Part shown: positions 8,393 through 15,545 of the stretch, one piece after another
How the letters are laid out: the number at the start of each line of letters is the position of its first letter
How positions within the stretch are numbered: the stretch's first letter is position 1
DNA from: a virus
Virus record (IMG/VR): IMGVR_UViG_3300009159_000123
Location: 1-41,880 of that record
Direction: 5' to 3' (one strand)
Length of the DNA stretch: 41,880 bases
Notes under the pieces: generated by a model
The model's input: only the letters and a program-made list of their open reading frames with translations
The model's database searches: none
What the model was told of the DNA's origin: nothing
Translations under genes and position numbers: made by a program

Positions 8393-9576
8393 GTTTTTCT
8401 GACCGGCTCAGTGAGTTTACTGATTCTGGTAGCACTGGTGCTCAGTCTGAATGGGTGAAGACTCCTTCGGGCTGGGAGGCTGGTATCAAGTATGAGCCTG
8501 ATGGTTCTCGTATTGTTACGACTGCCGCTGTTCCTGAGACTGATGACTATGCCGGTCTCGTTGAAAAGATTTCTGGTCAAATCCCTGAAGGTTACCGTGT
8601 GAGATTAGCAGAGGCTCGGGTTGACCCGGCTGCTTGGCATCGTGATGGGGAGGGTGAGGATGCTGTTACTCGCCCTATTGTGCGGTATCGGTTTGTTGTG
8701 GAGTTGGCCCCTAAGTCTGTCTCCATAGATGACCTTCTCAAGGCCGTAGGGAAACGTAGAGGCTCTAAACCTGTGTCTCTGGGGGATTCTGTCGGGACGT
8801 ATCTTGTCGCCGCAGGGGACCTCCAATTGGGTAAGCCTGATGGTGGAGGCACAGCGGCAACTATTGACCGGGTTATTGCTTCCCATGAGGCTTCGCTAGA
8901 TAGGTACAAGGCTTTGCGGAAGCGTGGGATTGTTGACGAGGTAGTTCTTCCTTGGCTGGGTGACTGCATTGAAGGCACAAACAGTCAGGGCGGCAACCTT
9001 ATTGCCCGGCTGGATATCACCATTACTGAGGCTGTAAGGGTCTACAGGCGGCTTATGATGCGTCAGGTGACTGACTATGCCAAGGTCGCTTCTAAGGTCA
9101 CTGTGGCTGTTGTACCGGGCAACCATGATGAGGCTGTCCGTATGGGCAACCAGATGGCTACTCGCTATGACGATTCTTGGGCTATCGAGGGAGCGTCACA
9201 GGTTGCTGACGCTATGGAACTTGCCGGATACGACAACGTGACATGGGTGTTCCCCGGTATTGATGAACTAGATCTGTGCATTGACATCGCTGGCACACGG
9301 GTAGGACTGCTTCATGGACACCAAACTAAAGGCAAAATGGAGACATGGCTGGGTGGTGCGGCTGTCCAGCGTCGCGCTATTGGCACTGCTGATGTAGTGC
9401 TGTCTGGGCATTATCACCATCTCAAAATACAACAAATAGGGCCAACTACCCATATTCAAGTACCGGCTATGGATGGTGGAAGCCTGTGGTGGAGGCATAA
9501 AGGTGGCACTGATGCCCCTCCGGGCATGGTTACAGCGGTCCTCAATAACGGCTGGCGAGGGCTGGAGATCCTGTGA
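8389..9576 (+). CDS. Calcineurin-like metallophosphoesterase
   Basis: A 395-residue protein. The C-terminal two thirds carry the metal-site blocks of the calcineurin-like phosphoesterase fold: GDLQLGK at 143-149, LGDCIEG at 190-196, PGNHDEAV at 243-250, HGHQ at 309-312 and GHYHH at 340-344. The first block has Gln where many members have His, a variation seen in phage versions. The first 130 residues are a separate alpha/beta region (WVKTPSGWEAGIKYEPDGS) of unknown role. Family members include nucleases (Mre11/SbcD-like) and phosphodiesterases. Which activity applies here cannot be told. The start at 8389 is chosen for the ATGA overlap. Confidence 0.8.
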   Translation: MSFSDRLSEFTDSGSTGAQSEWVKTPSGWEAGIKYEPDGSRIVTTAAVPETDDYAGLVEKISGQIPEGYRVRLAEARVDPAAWHRDGEGEDAVTRPIVRYRFVVELAPKSVSIDDLLKAVGKRRGSKPVSLGDSVGTYLVAAGDLQLGKPDGGGTAATIDRVIASHEASLDRYKALRKRGIVDEVVLPWLGDCIEGTNSQGGNLIARLDITITEAVRVYRRLMMRQVTDYAKVASKVTVAVVPGNHDEAVRMGNQMATRYDDSWAIEGASQVADAMELAGYDNVTWVFPGIDELDLCIDIAGTRVGLLHGHQTKGKMETWLGGAAVQRRAIGTADVVLSGHYHHLKIQQIGPTTHIQVPAMDGGSLWWRHKGGTDAPPGMVTAVLNNGWRGLEIL

Positions 9577-9857
9577 ATCCTATTGACCGCACCATCGCTG
9601 GCGATGCCGTATCGCTTGTTATAGGGGAAAGGTCTGATTCTTATGATGATAATGGCGAACCTAGCGTTCGGATTGTTAGTCGCCTTTGGTCTGCTTATCT
9701 GGATGTCGGAATAACTGAGGCTGACGTATGCCACATGATGGCCCTGCTCAAGATTGGTAGGACTCGATCTGGCTATAAGCGTGACTCCTACGTTGATGCC
9801 GTAGGCTATGAACTGTTGGCTGAGGCATTACAGAGGAGTCCTGATGGCAGTAACTAA
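9573..9857 (+). CDS. DUF6378-like small protein
   Basis: A 94-residue protein starting with GTG at 9573 in an overlap with the phosphoesterase stop. The central motif RLWSAYLDVGITEADVCHMM, followed by LLKIGR and KRDSYVDAVGYELLA, matches a small family (DUF6378) widespread in phages of actinobacteria and proteobacteria. It forms a helical bundle and is of unknown function. In this genome it lies between the phosphoesterase and a short acidic protein, all closely packed on the late strand. The family assignment is from memory of the pattern. Confidence 0.65.
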   Translation: MNPIDRTIAGDAVSLVIGERSDSYDDNGEPSVRIVSRLWSAYLDVGITEADVCHMMALLKIGRTRSGYKRDSYVDAVGYELLAEALQRSPDGSN

Positions 9858-10056
9858 GAACCTTGTAGTGAAACTGTCCTATTGCGATTTGAAGGTCGAG
9901 TTTATCGCTGAGGGCATGTCTGGGAACATGTGGAATCCTGATGTAGCGGATGATGTGATGCGTCGGGCTAAACAAATGTGGCGTGATGCTCTTGAGGCTA
10001 TGAATGATACTGATACTTGGAACTCTGTAAGTGTTGCTGAAGATGAGGATGAATAA
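9844..10056 (+). CDS. Hypothetical acidic protein
   Basis: A 70-residue protein. The N-terminal 20 residues are beta-like (TKNLVVKLSYCDLKVEFI), a helix follows (DVADDVMRRAKQMWRDALEAM), and the C-terminus is acidic (VAEDEDE). The ATG at 9844 is preceded by AGAGGAG, which favours it over an in-frame ATG at 9808. The gene overlaps its upstream neighbour by 14 nt and ends in a TAATG overlap with the Dps-like gene, so the two may be made in fixed ratio. I do not recognise a family. Confidence 0.6.
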   Translation: MAVTKNLVVKLSYCDLKVEFIAEGMSGNMWNPDVADDVMRRAKQMWRDALEAMNDTDTWNSVSVAEDEDE

Positions 10057-10490
10057 TGGATCTGTCTACTTGCCTGAAAGAACTGTTGGCTAATGAGGTG
10101 ACAATGTATCTCAAGGCTCACGGCGCTCACTGGAATGTTGAAGGGATCTTGTTCTCTCAATACCATGATTTTTTTGAAGCAATCTATACTGATGTGTTTA
10201 GCAGCATTGATCCAACTGCTGAGAACATTCGTAAACTTGGTGACTTTGCTCCATTCACACTTCCCGAACTAAACAAACTGCGCAAGGTCGAAGATCAGAA
10301 AACTAAGCCAACGGCAATCGAGTTGGTCAAGGATCTCCATGAAGCCAACGAAACACTTATTGATTGTCTTGATACTTGCTCTGAGGCTGCAACCGAAGAA
10401 GGCGAATGGGGTATCGCTAACTTCCTTGCTAGTCGTGATGAGATGCACAAGAAGTGGCGTTGGCAGTTGGAAGCCTCTATGAAGGGCTAA
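10056..10490 (+). CDS. Dps-type mini-ferritin
   Basis: A 144-residue protein of Dps/ferritin-like four-helix type. The inter-subunit ferroxidase residues of Dps are all visible at the right spacing: His25 (AHWNVEG), His37 and Glu41 (QYHDFFEAI), and Asp52 and Glu56 (DPTAENIRKLG). They are separated by 12, 4, 11 and 4 residues, as in bacterial Dps. Dps proteins oxidise and store iron as 12-mers and protect DNA from peroxide; some also bind DNA. There is no Lys-rich N-terminal tail, so DNA binding is less certain. It is the last gene of the left late block and meets the minus-strand gene cluster tail to tail with a 4-nt overlap. Carriage by a phage may protect replicating DNA or manage iron. Confidence 0.85.
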   Translation: MDLSTCLKELLANEVTMYLKAHGAHWNVEGILFSQYHDFFEAIYTDVFSSIDPTAENIRKLGDFAPFTLPELNKLRKVEDQKTKPTAIELVKDLHEANETLIDCLDTCSEAATEEGEWGIANFLASRDEMHKKWRWQLEASMKG

Positions 10491-11182
10491 ATCTTTTTTC
10501 TGCTTCCTTCCCAAACGTGACCTTCCATGTTGGGATTCACAAAAGGATTAAGTGAATATATTTCTACCGGATAATATACTTCTTTTATTTTCCTTTTAAC
10601 TTCCCTGAGGTGCATCTCCCACCGTTCTAGCCATTGCTTTGAGTCGCTTGTCACTAGATTCCCTGACTTGTACCCTTTGTCATTTGTTTCACCGTCTAAA
10701 GTTCCACAGTCTGCCCCAACAAGAATGATTGTTGATGCCCCCATATAGGCCGCTAAATGCATTGACCCATGAAGACTGGTGCTTCCCACAAGTAATCCAT
10801 CGTCATTGTCAGGCCACATGGTGTCTACGTTAAAGTCGTAGTCAGCGTTTTTGTGTGGGTAGAAAACAATATTTTCTGGTGCATCTTCTGGTGCTTTATC
10901 CCCAAATCCTTGATCGCGTTCTGGACAAAAGAACGCATGATTTGGATATTTTGCTGCTAGTTCTAGCGCTTCTCCATAAATATAGTGAGTGTGAGTAGTT
11001 AAAGATATTGGCATATTGTAAAGGCCAAGTCTTTCTGCAATCCCATTTGTTGCTATTACTTCTTTGCCTATAAAAAAATTAGGATCAATATGACTAATAG
11101 TAGCCCCTGAGCCTAAGACATATATGTCTGAATTGCCTGCCCACCAAATTACATCTTCGTATTCCTTAAACAAATATTTCAC
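10487..11182 (-). CDS. DUF115/Maf-like putative glycan-transfer protein
   Basis: A 231-residue protein. Residues 20-30 (IYVLGSGATIS) look like a Rossmann-type nucleotide-binding loop. VIATNGIAERL at 42-52 and LVGSTSLHGSMHLAAYMGASTIILVGADCG at about 131-160 (a pattern of about thirty residues) resemble the DUF115 / flagellin-modification (Maf) and sialyltransferase-like group. Such proteins attach or make nonulosonic-type sugars. The GTG at 11182 has a good site (AGGAAGAG) just upstream; the longer frame begins with TTG at 11206 and is less likely. It overlaps the glycosyltransferase upstream by 17 nt, so both act in one pathway. The family call is tentative. Confidence 0.55.
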   Translation of the reverse strand: MKYLFKEYEDVIWWAGNSDIYVLGSGATISHIDPNFFIGKEVIATNGIAERLGLYNMPISLTTHTHYIYGEALELAAKYPNHAFFCPERDQGFGDKAPEDAPENIVFYPHKNADYDFNVDTMWPDNDDGLLVGSTSLHGSMHLAAYMGASTIILVGADCGTLDGETNDKGYKSGNLVTSDSKQWLERWEMHLREVKRKIKEVYYPVEIYSLNPFVNPNMEGHVWEGSRKKI

Positions 11183-12215
11183 GCCACTCTTCCTCTCTCG
11201 CTTCAATGCTCCAATTTTTCTTAACTATTGTTAATGCTCGCTGACTGTCTGTTATGCGTGTCGCTTTTTTGAGATACATGGTTGCTGCTGCTTTCCACTG
11301 CTCAGGAGTATCTGCTAGGACTCCTACTCCGTCTTCGTGCAGAAGCCGGTACTCTGGCATGTCAGAGGCTATAAAAGGTAGTCCTGCGGCTGCGTATTCT
11401 AAACCTTTAATGTTTGATTTGGCTTCATTGAAAGGAATGTTGTTGAGGGGAACAATCCCCACATCGAATAAAAACCCGTCAGCGTATCCTGTAATTGCCG
11501 TGAGGGGACTCATGGTTAAGCGTTTTGGGTTTATCCCAGTTATCTCATGGAACATTGGCGCTGTGGGAGTCCAGCCTGCGTGATGAAAAGACAGATCGTG
11601 TTCTTCTAAAAAGTCTGGTAGCCACTCGCTAAGTTGTTCAAGATCGTTATTGCGGAAATTAATTGAGCCAGTCCACCCAAATACTGGCTTGCGGTCAATG
11701 TGTTTGCGTGGAGTAAACATGTTCATGTTCACCCCGTTGCGTACCATTTTTACGTTAGGGAATCGTTGACTGTAAAAATCATAGAGGAAAGGGGTGCTTA
11801 CCGTGATGAGGTCTGCTTCAGCGATTACGTCTTCATAAAAGTCTCTGTTGGCTTTTTTGTTATGGTCTGGGTGAGTGATGGTGAAGGCTTTATTTGCTGG
11901 GGTGAGTCCTTGATAGTAGTCATCAATGTCTACAATAAAGCGTTGTCTGGCGTTTGTTTTAGCGAGTCGCATTTGTGGTGCTGTTGTGCGGTCCATGATG
12001 AGTTTAAGAACAATAGTGTTGTATCCAAATAGTCCTGTGTTTGCGTTTTCTTTAGCGCCGTAACCTCTTATTGGATCATAAACAGGTAGCCCTACGACTG
12101 CTTTATGTCCACACATAAGGGCTGGGAGATAGCAGCGGTAGAAGTTGCATCCTCCGGGCACAAGGTTAGGTTCTGAACCTGACCAGTCGCGTGTCAGGAA
12201 AGCAACTCTGGTCAT
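11166..12215 (-). CDS. GT-B glycosyltransferase (family 4-like)
   Basis: A 349-residue protein with a two-domain GT-B layout. The N-terminal domain includes the acidic VDIDDY at 95-100 and ends near residue 170. The C-terminal domain begins FGWTGSINFRNN at about 179 and contains FNEAKSNIKGLEYAAAGLPF at 262-281, the sugar-nucleotide-binding motif of GT4-type enzymes, with Glu263 and Glu273 in the usual seven-to-ten-residue arrangement. There is no membrane span. It is translated with the downstream DUF115-like gene and overlaps the cysteine-rich gene upstream by 4 nt. With the late-strand GT2 enzyme it gives the phage at least two glycosyltransferases. Acceptor unknown. Confidence 0.8.
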   Translation of the reverse strand: MTRVAFLTRDWSGSEPNLVPGGCNFYRCYLPALMCGHKAVVGLPVYDPIRGYGAKENANTGLFGYNTIVLKLIMDRTTAPQMRLAKTNARQRFIVDIDDYYQGLTPANKAFTITHPDHNKKANRDFYEDVIAEADLITVSTPFLYDFYSQRFPNVKMVRNGVNMNMFTPRKHIDRKPVFGWTGSINFRNNDLEQLSEWLPDFLEEHDLSFHHAGWTPTAPMFHEITGINPKRLTMSPLTAITGYADGFLFDVGIVPLNNIPFNEAKSNIKGLEYAAAGLPFIASDMPEYRLLHEDGVGVLADTPEQWKAAATMYLKKATRITDSQRALTIVKKNWSIEAREEEWREIFV

Positions 12216-12508
12216 CCGATGTACTCATAGCAACCACACTTACATTGCCCACCTTTGTGCCGGTGTTGGCAGGCAGTGCAGGGGGGAACGGCTTGCAAAA
12301 CTGGCGGCTCCGAGACTTCAGTCACAGGAAGTACGGGTGCGCCTGCGGTTACGGTTCCCGGGTTGCTGACTGGTGTGGGTATGGCTGGGTTGTAGCAGTC
12401 TGCGTCGGTCCATGTGGTTTGGATTGCGTGGTCGCCGGGGTGTCCGGCTGGCATGTCGCATCGTTGCAGGTTTTTGTTGAGTGCCCAACAGATTCTTACT
12501 TCAGTCAT
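12212..12508 (-). CDS. Cysteine-rich small protein
   Basis: A 98-residue protein starting at an ATG with a strong AAGGAG site 5-6 nt upstream; an in-frame start at 12622 would run through a long hairpin and is rejected. The N-terminus contains two Cys and two His in a CWALN...RCDMPAGHPGDH pattern that recurs in actinophage proteins. The middle is Pro/Val-rich and probably disordered. The C-terminus has CTACQHRHKGGQCKCGCYEY, five cysteines that could bind zinc. It overlaps the glycosyltransferase gene by 4 nt. Function unknown. Confidence 0.65.
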   Translation of the reverse strand: MTEVRICWALNKNLQRCDMPAGHPGDHAIQTTWTDADCYNPAIPTPVSNPGTVTAGAPVLPVTEVSEPPVLQAVPPCTACQHRHKGGQCKCGCYEYIG

Positions 12509-12528
12509 GTGTTGCTCCTTGTTTAGGC

Positions 12529-12570
12529 GAGTGGGGCGAGGGAAACAGGAGAGAAAACCTCGCCCCACTC
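12529..12570 (-). terminator. Perfect 13-bp inverted repeat, likely terminator or attenuator
   Basis: Arms 12529-12541 (GAGTGGGGCGAGG) and 12558-12570 pair perfectly around a 16-nt loop. It lies between the nuclease gene (stop at 12627) and the cysteine-rich gene (start 12508) on the minus strand. No U-tract follows, as is common for actinobacterial hairpins. It could reduce read-through into the sugar-modification genes or stabilise the upstream mRNA end. Confidence 0.6.
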
Positions 12571-12626
12571 TGGATCTTGCTAGCCCAGCGAAGGGGGAGG
12601 ACGCTGACGGGATGGCTAACAAGAAG

Positions 12627-13556
12627 TTATTGGCTCCTTGTTTTGGATATATCTAACCGCATGTAACCGCTTCGGTTGCCTGATGGTTGGACTTCGACCC
12701 ACCTTACATCATGCTTTCCTGTCGTGCCGTTAATTCCGACAAGCATATTTTGGGCTTCTGCTTTGGACTTCTCGTGCATTTTGATTATCTCTTTAGACTC
12801 GTTGTACATGTCTACCGCGTCAAGGAGATAGCCGTCAAGGATTGGTTGCCCACCATCATTCATGGTGAGTCCTCCACGGCATACAGTGAAATGGCTACAG
12901 ATTTTTTGGCATACCGCTGATGGTAGGTCGCGGCTTGCTGCTTCTCCTGTTTTCACTGCATAGATTACGTCACCGATCCAAGCGTCAATCTCGTCGGTGA
13001 GGGTTGGGTCCATTTCTTCTAGCGTCTGGTAGACCACTGATTCTTTGCCTGACCTGTCTATGTAAATGTTGCCTACATAGATTGGTTTGCTGTCATCTAA
13101 ATACCCTGCCGCTATTGCCCCCATTGCGTAGAGGTGGCGTTGGAACTTGTGTGACTGGTCTGTTCCTTGTCGCTTCACCCATTGCAAACCGTCCTTAGTT
13201 TTAATGTCAAGGATGGTGTTGTCTTCTGGGATGAGGATGTCTGGATGCCCACTGATTTCTACCCCACTAGGCAGGGTCGCTGTGAGTCGGATCTTGTCAA
13301 TGCTGCCCACTAGCCATGTGGGGAACATTGCTTTGATAGCGGCCTCAGTGTAGGTGTGGATCGCTGTACCGATTGCTGCTGCCATGACTGGTACTGAGTC
13401 GGTTGGTTCTACCCCAATTGTTTTGAGGGTCGCTAACTGTCGGCAGAAACCGATGTCTGATGGGCCAAGGATTCCTTTATCGGATTGCAGTGACCTTGCT
13501 GAGTTGTCGCTGTAGGCGGTGAGGGCTGCGTCTATTGCTAGGCCGTAGTCTTTCAC
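12627..13556 (-). CDS. RecB/Cas4-like PD-(D/E)XK exonuclease with Fe-S cysteines
   Basis: A 309-residue nuclease. The active site is visible as AIHTYTE (His67), GHPDILI (Asp106) and LDIKTKDG (Asp117, Lys119), followed by QRHLYAMG (Gln139, Tyr143). Four cysteines (Cys38, then CQKICSHFTVC with Cys216, Cys220 and Cys226) match the Fe-S cluster layout of Cas4/AddB-type nucleases. The likely job is 5' or 3' resection to give single strands for the Rad52-like annealing protein two genes upstream. The GTG at 13556 is chosen because it has a strong AAGGAG site and forms a GTGA overlap with the zinc-ribbon micro-gene upstream; an ATG at 13577 has no good site. There is no helicase domain, so it is not a full RecB. 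Confidence 0.8.
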   Translation of the reverse strand: MKDYGLAIDAALTAYSDNSARSLQSDKGILGPSDIGFCRQLATLKTIGVEPTDSVPVMAAAIGTAIHTYTEAAIKAMFPTWLVGSIDKIRLTATLPSGVEISGHPDILIPEDNTILDIKTKDGLQWVKRQGTDQSHKFQRHLYAMGAIAAGYLDDSKPIYVGNIYIDRSGKESVVYQTLEEMDPTLTDEIDAWIGDVIYAVKTGEAASRDLPSAVCQKICSHFTVCRGGLTMNDGGQPILDGYLLDAVDMYNESKEIIKMHEKSKAEAQNMLVGINGTTGKHDVRWVEVQPSGNRSGYMRLDISKTRSQ

Positions 13557-13645
13557 TTCTTCTCCTTTCTGTGACATGATTTGCACATTCCGTATTGTTT
13601 AAGGCTGACTGGCGGTGTTTCAGCACCGCACTTAACGCACTTCAT
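13553..13645 (-). CDS. 30-residue zinc-ribbon micro-protein
   Basis: A 31-codon frame that fills exactly the gap between the Rad52-like and the RecB/Cas4-like genes. It begins in an ATGA overlap with the former and ends in a GTGA overlap with the latter. The peptide starts MKCVKCGAETPP and continues YGMCKSCHRKEKK: two CxxC pairs 15 residues apart with a basic tail, a minimal zinc ribbon. Exact coupling on both sides argues that it is translated. It might hold the annealing protein and nuclease together or bind DNA; that is speculation. It is too short for standard gene callers. Confidence 0.7.
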   Translation of the reverse strand: MKCVKCGAETPPVSLKQYGMCKSCHRKEKK

Positions 13646-14328
13646 TCTTTGCCCACCGTTGCCATTGCCCGGTCAAGCCATTTGCCTAAGGTCACTCCTT
13701 GGTAGATCCAGTCGTTGCAATCTAGGGAGTTCATTTCGGCCTTGATGCTGAGAAGTTCTGTCACATTTTTGTCAGAGATCGCTGCCTTCATGGATTCAAT
13801 CCAGCCTCCAGCGCCTTCTGTGTCTGCGGCTACTGCCTGAACGATTGGTTCTAATGGGACAGATGTCTCATTAGGTTTCTGCTCGCGGTCAAGTGTTGTG
13901 CCTACTACGTCTCGTGTTGATCCGTCGTCGTACAGGCTCAGTCCAAATTGCGTACCGAGGTTGATTGCTGCTCGTTTGAGCGCGTCGGACTCTGCTGTCT
14001 TAATTGCCATATCGTGCGCCTCACCGCGTTGCGATAGCGATGATGATCCAACGGCTGCTTCTGTGTAGGTAGCGTCTTGGATTGTGAGTCGTAGGGTGAC
14101 TTTCCACCCGACTGACCATTGTCCTTTTTCATTCTGTTCCTCAAAGACTACGGTTGATTCAATTACGTCTGATGACCAGTTGAGGAAACCAAAGATTCTG
14201 TTGAGGTGTGCTTTGACATCCCACGCCTCAAGGTAACTGAGTTGCTTGCCTCCTCCACCTGATCGTTTGGCGATACGGGATTGGTTGAGGGGCTTGAGCA
14301 ATTGGTCATACTGCTGTTGATTAATCAT
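13642..14328 (-). CDS. Rad52-like single-strand annealing protein
   Basis: A 228-residue protein. Residues 24-50 (GGGGKQLSYLEAWDVKAHLNRIFGF, read as GGGG-K-SYLE-W-N-IFGF), WSSDVIE and AHDMAIKTAESDALKRAAINLG at 104-125 are the conserved core of Rad52/Rad22-type recombinases, which form rings and anneal single strands. The last 80 residues are a linker and a helical tail. The ATG at 14328 has an AGGAG site; an upstream extension is rejected. It heads a three-gene recombination unit with the zinc-ribbon peptide and the RecB/Cas4-like nuclease. A 22-bp palindrome lies inside its coding sequence at 13852-13873, in the linker region (NETSVP). Confidence 0.8.
   Translation of the reverse strand: MINQQQYDQLLKPLNQSRIAKRSGGGGKQLSYLEAWDVKAHLNRIFGFLNWSSDVIESTVVFEEQNEKGQWSVGWKVTLRLTIQDATYTEAAVGSSSLSQRGEAHDMAIKTAESDALKRAAINLGTQFGLSLYDDGSTRDVVGTTLDREQKPNETSVPLEPIVQAVAADTEGAGGWIESMKAAISDKNVTELLSIKAEMNSLDCNDWIYQGVTLGKWLDRAMATVGKE
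13852..13873. promoter_or_regulatory. 22-bp palindromic element, copy 1 (inside rad52-like gene)
   Basis: Half-sites TAATGGGACAG and ATGTCTCATTA. Same 22-bp palindrome as six other sites in the early block. It lies within the rad52-like coding sequence, about 500 bp downstream of the promoter at 14360-14388, so it would act as a roadblock or RNA hairpin rather than a promoter-blocking operator. Confidence 0.7.
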
Positions 14329-14359
14329 GTTACTCTCCTGTTTCATAATTAGTTTTACT

Positions 14360-14388
14360 AGGATATAGATGTGGAGCATCAGAGTCAA
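14360..14388 (-). promoter_or_regulatory. Minus-strand promoter for the recombination genes
   Basis: On the minus strand, TTGACT (14388-14383) and TATCCT (14365-14360) are spaced by 17 bp. The predicted start lies about 25 nt before the rad52-like start codon. The -35 box covers the first base of the start codon of the divergent gene at 14388, so the two transcripts cannot be fired freely at once. Confidence 0.55.
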
Positions 14389-14705
14389 TGTCTTACAACG
14401 ATTTCTACAAAGACTTTCAGTCCCTCATGGACAACATAAACCATGACTCTGACATTGTGAACAAACTCAAAACCATTACCCACCTATACAAAGAATCTCA
14501 ACGTTTACTCATTGCCGCCAGAGATGAGGCAGCGTATGAGATACGTCAAAAGTATTGCGCTTCAGATGCAGCGGTGATTACCGGCTACGACCGTAAGTAC
14601 ATTGATTATTGGGCTAAGCGTTGGATGGTTCTTAAGGATCTTCCAAAGTTGAAGCGGATTAAGCGTCAGGATTTATCTAACGCTATTGATCTTTCCAAAG
14701 GGTAG
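14388..14705 (+). CDS. Hypothetical protein, possible DNA-binding regulator
   Basis: A 105-residue, mostly helical protein on the plus strand inside the minus-strand block. Residues 48-80 (EAAYEIRQKYCASDAAVITGYDRKYIDYWAKRW) could form a helix-turn-helix, followed by a basic C-terminus (LKRIKRQDL). It is transcribed away from the recombination promoter and its stop codon lies in a perfect hairpin. A lone divergent gene beside an operator-controlled early region is the usual place for a phage regulator. A GGAG 14 nt before the start is a weak ribosome site. No family was recognised. Confidence 0.6.
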   Translation: MSYNDFYKDFQSLMDNINHDSDIVNKLKTITHLYKESQRLLIAARDEAAYEIRQKYCASDAAVITGYDRKYIDYWAKRWMVLKDLPKLKRIKRQDLSNAIDLSKG

Positions 14706-14740
14706 GACCGTGTGGGCTTCCCCTCCAACACACGGTCCTA
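14703..14740. terminator. Bidirectional hairpin between convergent genes
   Basis: Arms 14703-14714 (TAGGACCGTGTG) and 14729-14740 pair perfectly over 12 bp around a 14-nt loop. It includes the stop codon of the plus-strand gene and touches the stop of the HNH gene on the minus strand. Its placement between convergent genes indicates a two-way terminator; there is no U-tract. Confidence 0.7.
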
Positions 14741-15091
14741 TGTCCCCTGCGAAGGAACATTTGTGACACTACCATCAGGGTTTAGTTGATGCCACCCATT
14801 CCACAATTTAACTGAAACTGATGCTGGTGTAAGTGCTTGCGGTACTAGCCAGCCATTGATGTAGGACTTTTTTCTATCTTGCTCAACTCTTTCATGGCAG
14901 CCTTGGTGTAGGTAAAGGGCGTTTTCAGGGCCGCCAGTATCTCCTCGTTTTGAACCGCCCATGCCACGCGGCCTGCGATGGTGGAACTGACCACTGTCCG
15001 TGAAGATCCCACAGAGATCGCACTTGCTTTGTGTTCGTGTGAGAATAAGGTTTCTGACATCCGGTGTAAATCCTCCTGTTGGTTTTGCCAT
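14738..15091 (-). CDS. HNH endonuclease
   Basis: A 117-residue protein with the HNH layout. A zinc pair CDLC is at 24-27, the catalytic block FHHRRPRGMGGS at 36-47, the Asn at about 57 (PENALYL), and the second zinc/catalytic pair GCHERVE at 64-70. A basic, Pro-rich C-terminus follows. Small HNH proteins of this type in tailed phages act in packaging or replication, or as free nickases; here it lies with recombination genes rather than beside the terminase. It starts in a TAATG overlap with a 34-residue membrane peptide gene. The C-terminal 40 residues (LTPASVSVKLWNGWHQL) are probably a separate small domain. Confidence 0.85.
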   Translation of the reverse strand: MAKPTGGFTPDVRNLILTRTQSKCDLCGIFTDSGQFHHRRPRGMGGSKRGDTGGPENALYLHQGCHERVEQDRKKSYINGWLVPQALTPASVSVKLWNGWHQLNPDGSVTNVPSQGT

Positions 15092-15195
15092 TAGTGTTTA
15101 CGTCGCCCAAAGTAGACGATTGTTTTGCACAGTATCCATATGCCACCGATGGCTAACCCAGCGATGTAGATAAAATATTCAAGTCCGTTTGTCAT
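15091..15195 (-). CDS. 34-residue single-span membrane peptide
   Basis: A 35-codon frame between the resolvase-like and HNH genes, starting in an ATGA overlap and ending in a TAATG overlap. The peptide has a short polar start (MTNGLEY), one hydrophobic segment of about 20 residues (FIYIAGLAIGGIWILCKTIV) and a basic tail (FGRRKH), so the C-terminus should be cytoplasmic. Exact coupling on both sides supports translation. Function unknown. Such peptides may act on the host membrane during takeover. Confidence 0.6.
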   Translation of the reverse strand: MTNGLEYFIYIAGLAIGGIWILCKTIVYFGRRKH

Positions 15196-15545
15196 TTGTA
15201 ACCTGCTTCTTTGAGGAGTTGCACCAGCATCCCAAGTGGGAGTGTGGCAAATTGCTCGGAGGGTAACGTTGTTCCATGTTTTTTGTGGACGACCACCCCA
15301 ACCATTCCTCCTGCGTTACTAATTTCACGTTGGAGTTCTTTGATCCAGCCCGGTAACGAGTCGCCGCGATGGTTCTTGCACTCGAACGTAAACGGTTTTC
15401 CTTCCGGCGAAGTGACACCATGTATGTCACCACGATCATCAGTCCAACCAGCACGAGTCCGGTCAGCAGTAAAGCCGCTTTCCCTAAGATAATCCACGAT
15501 TGATCGCTCATATGAATCTCCTTTAATTTTTTGTGGGTTTACCAT
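15192..15545 (-). CDS. Holliday-junction-resolvase-like nuclease
   Basis: A 117-residue protein with the order of archaeal Hjc/VRR-type PD-(D/E)XK nucleases: GDSYERSIVDYLRESGF at 9-25 with an early Glu, TDDRGDIHG at 35-43 with the catalytic Asp, and FTFECKNHR at 52-60 giving the E-x-K motif. A helical C-terminus follows. The ATG at 15545 lies within the last codons of the lysozyme-like gene. A resolvase would process junctions made by the Rad52-like annealing protein or by replication intermediates before packaging. The catalytic residues are visible; the substrate is inferred. Confidence 0.7.
   Translation of the reverse strand: MVNPQKIKGDSYERSIVDYLRESGFTADRTRAGWTDDRGDIHGVTSPEGKPFTFECKNHRGDSLPGWIKELQREISNAGGMVGVVVHKKHGTTLPSEQFATLPLGMLVQLLKEAGYK

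Noticed and set aside
10441-10515. Terminator after the Dps-like gene
   Set aside because: A weak AGCC...GGCT stem and a run of T exist near 10490, but the stem is only four bases, so it is not listed as a feature.
11117-11128. GACATATATGTC palindrome in the DUF115-like gene
   Set aside because: Two bases longer in the centre than the 22-bp element and lacks the outer TAAT/ATTA arms; probably chance.
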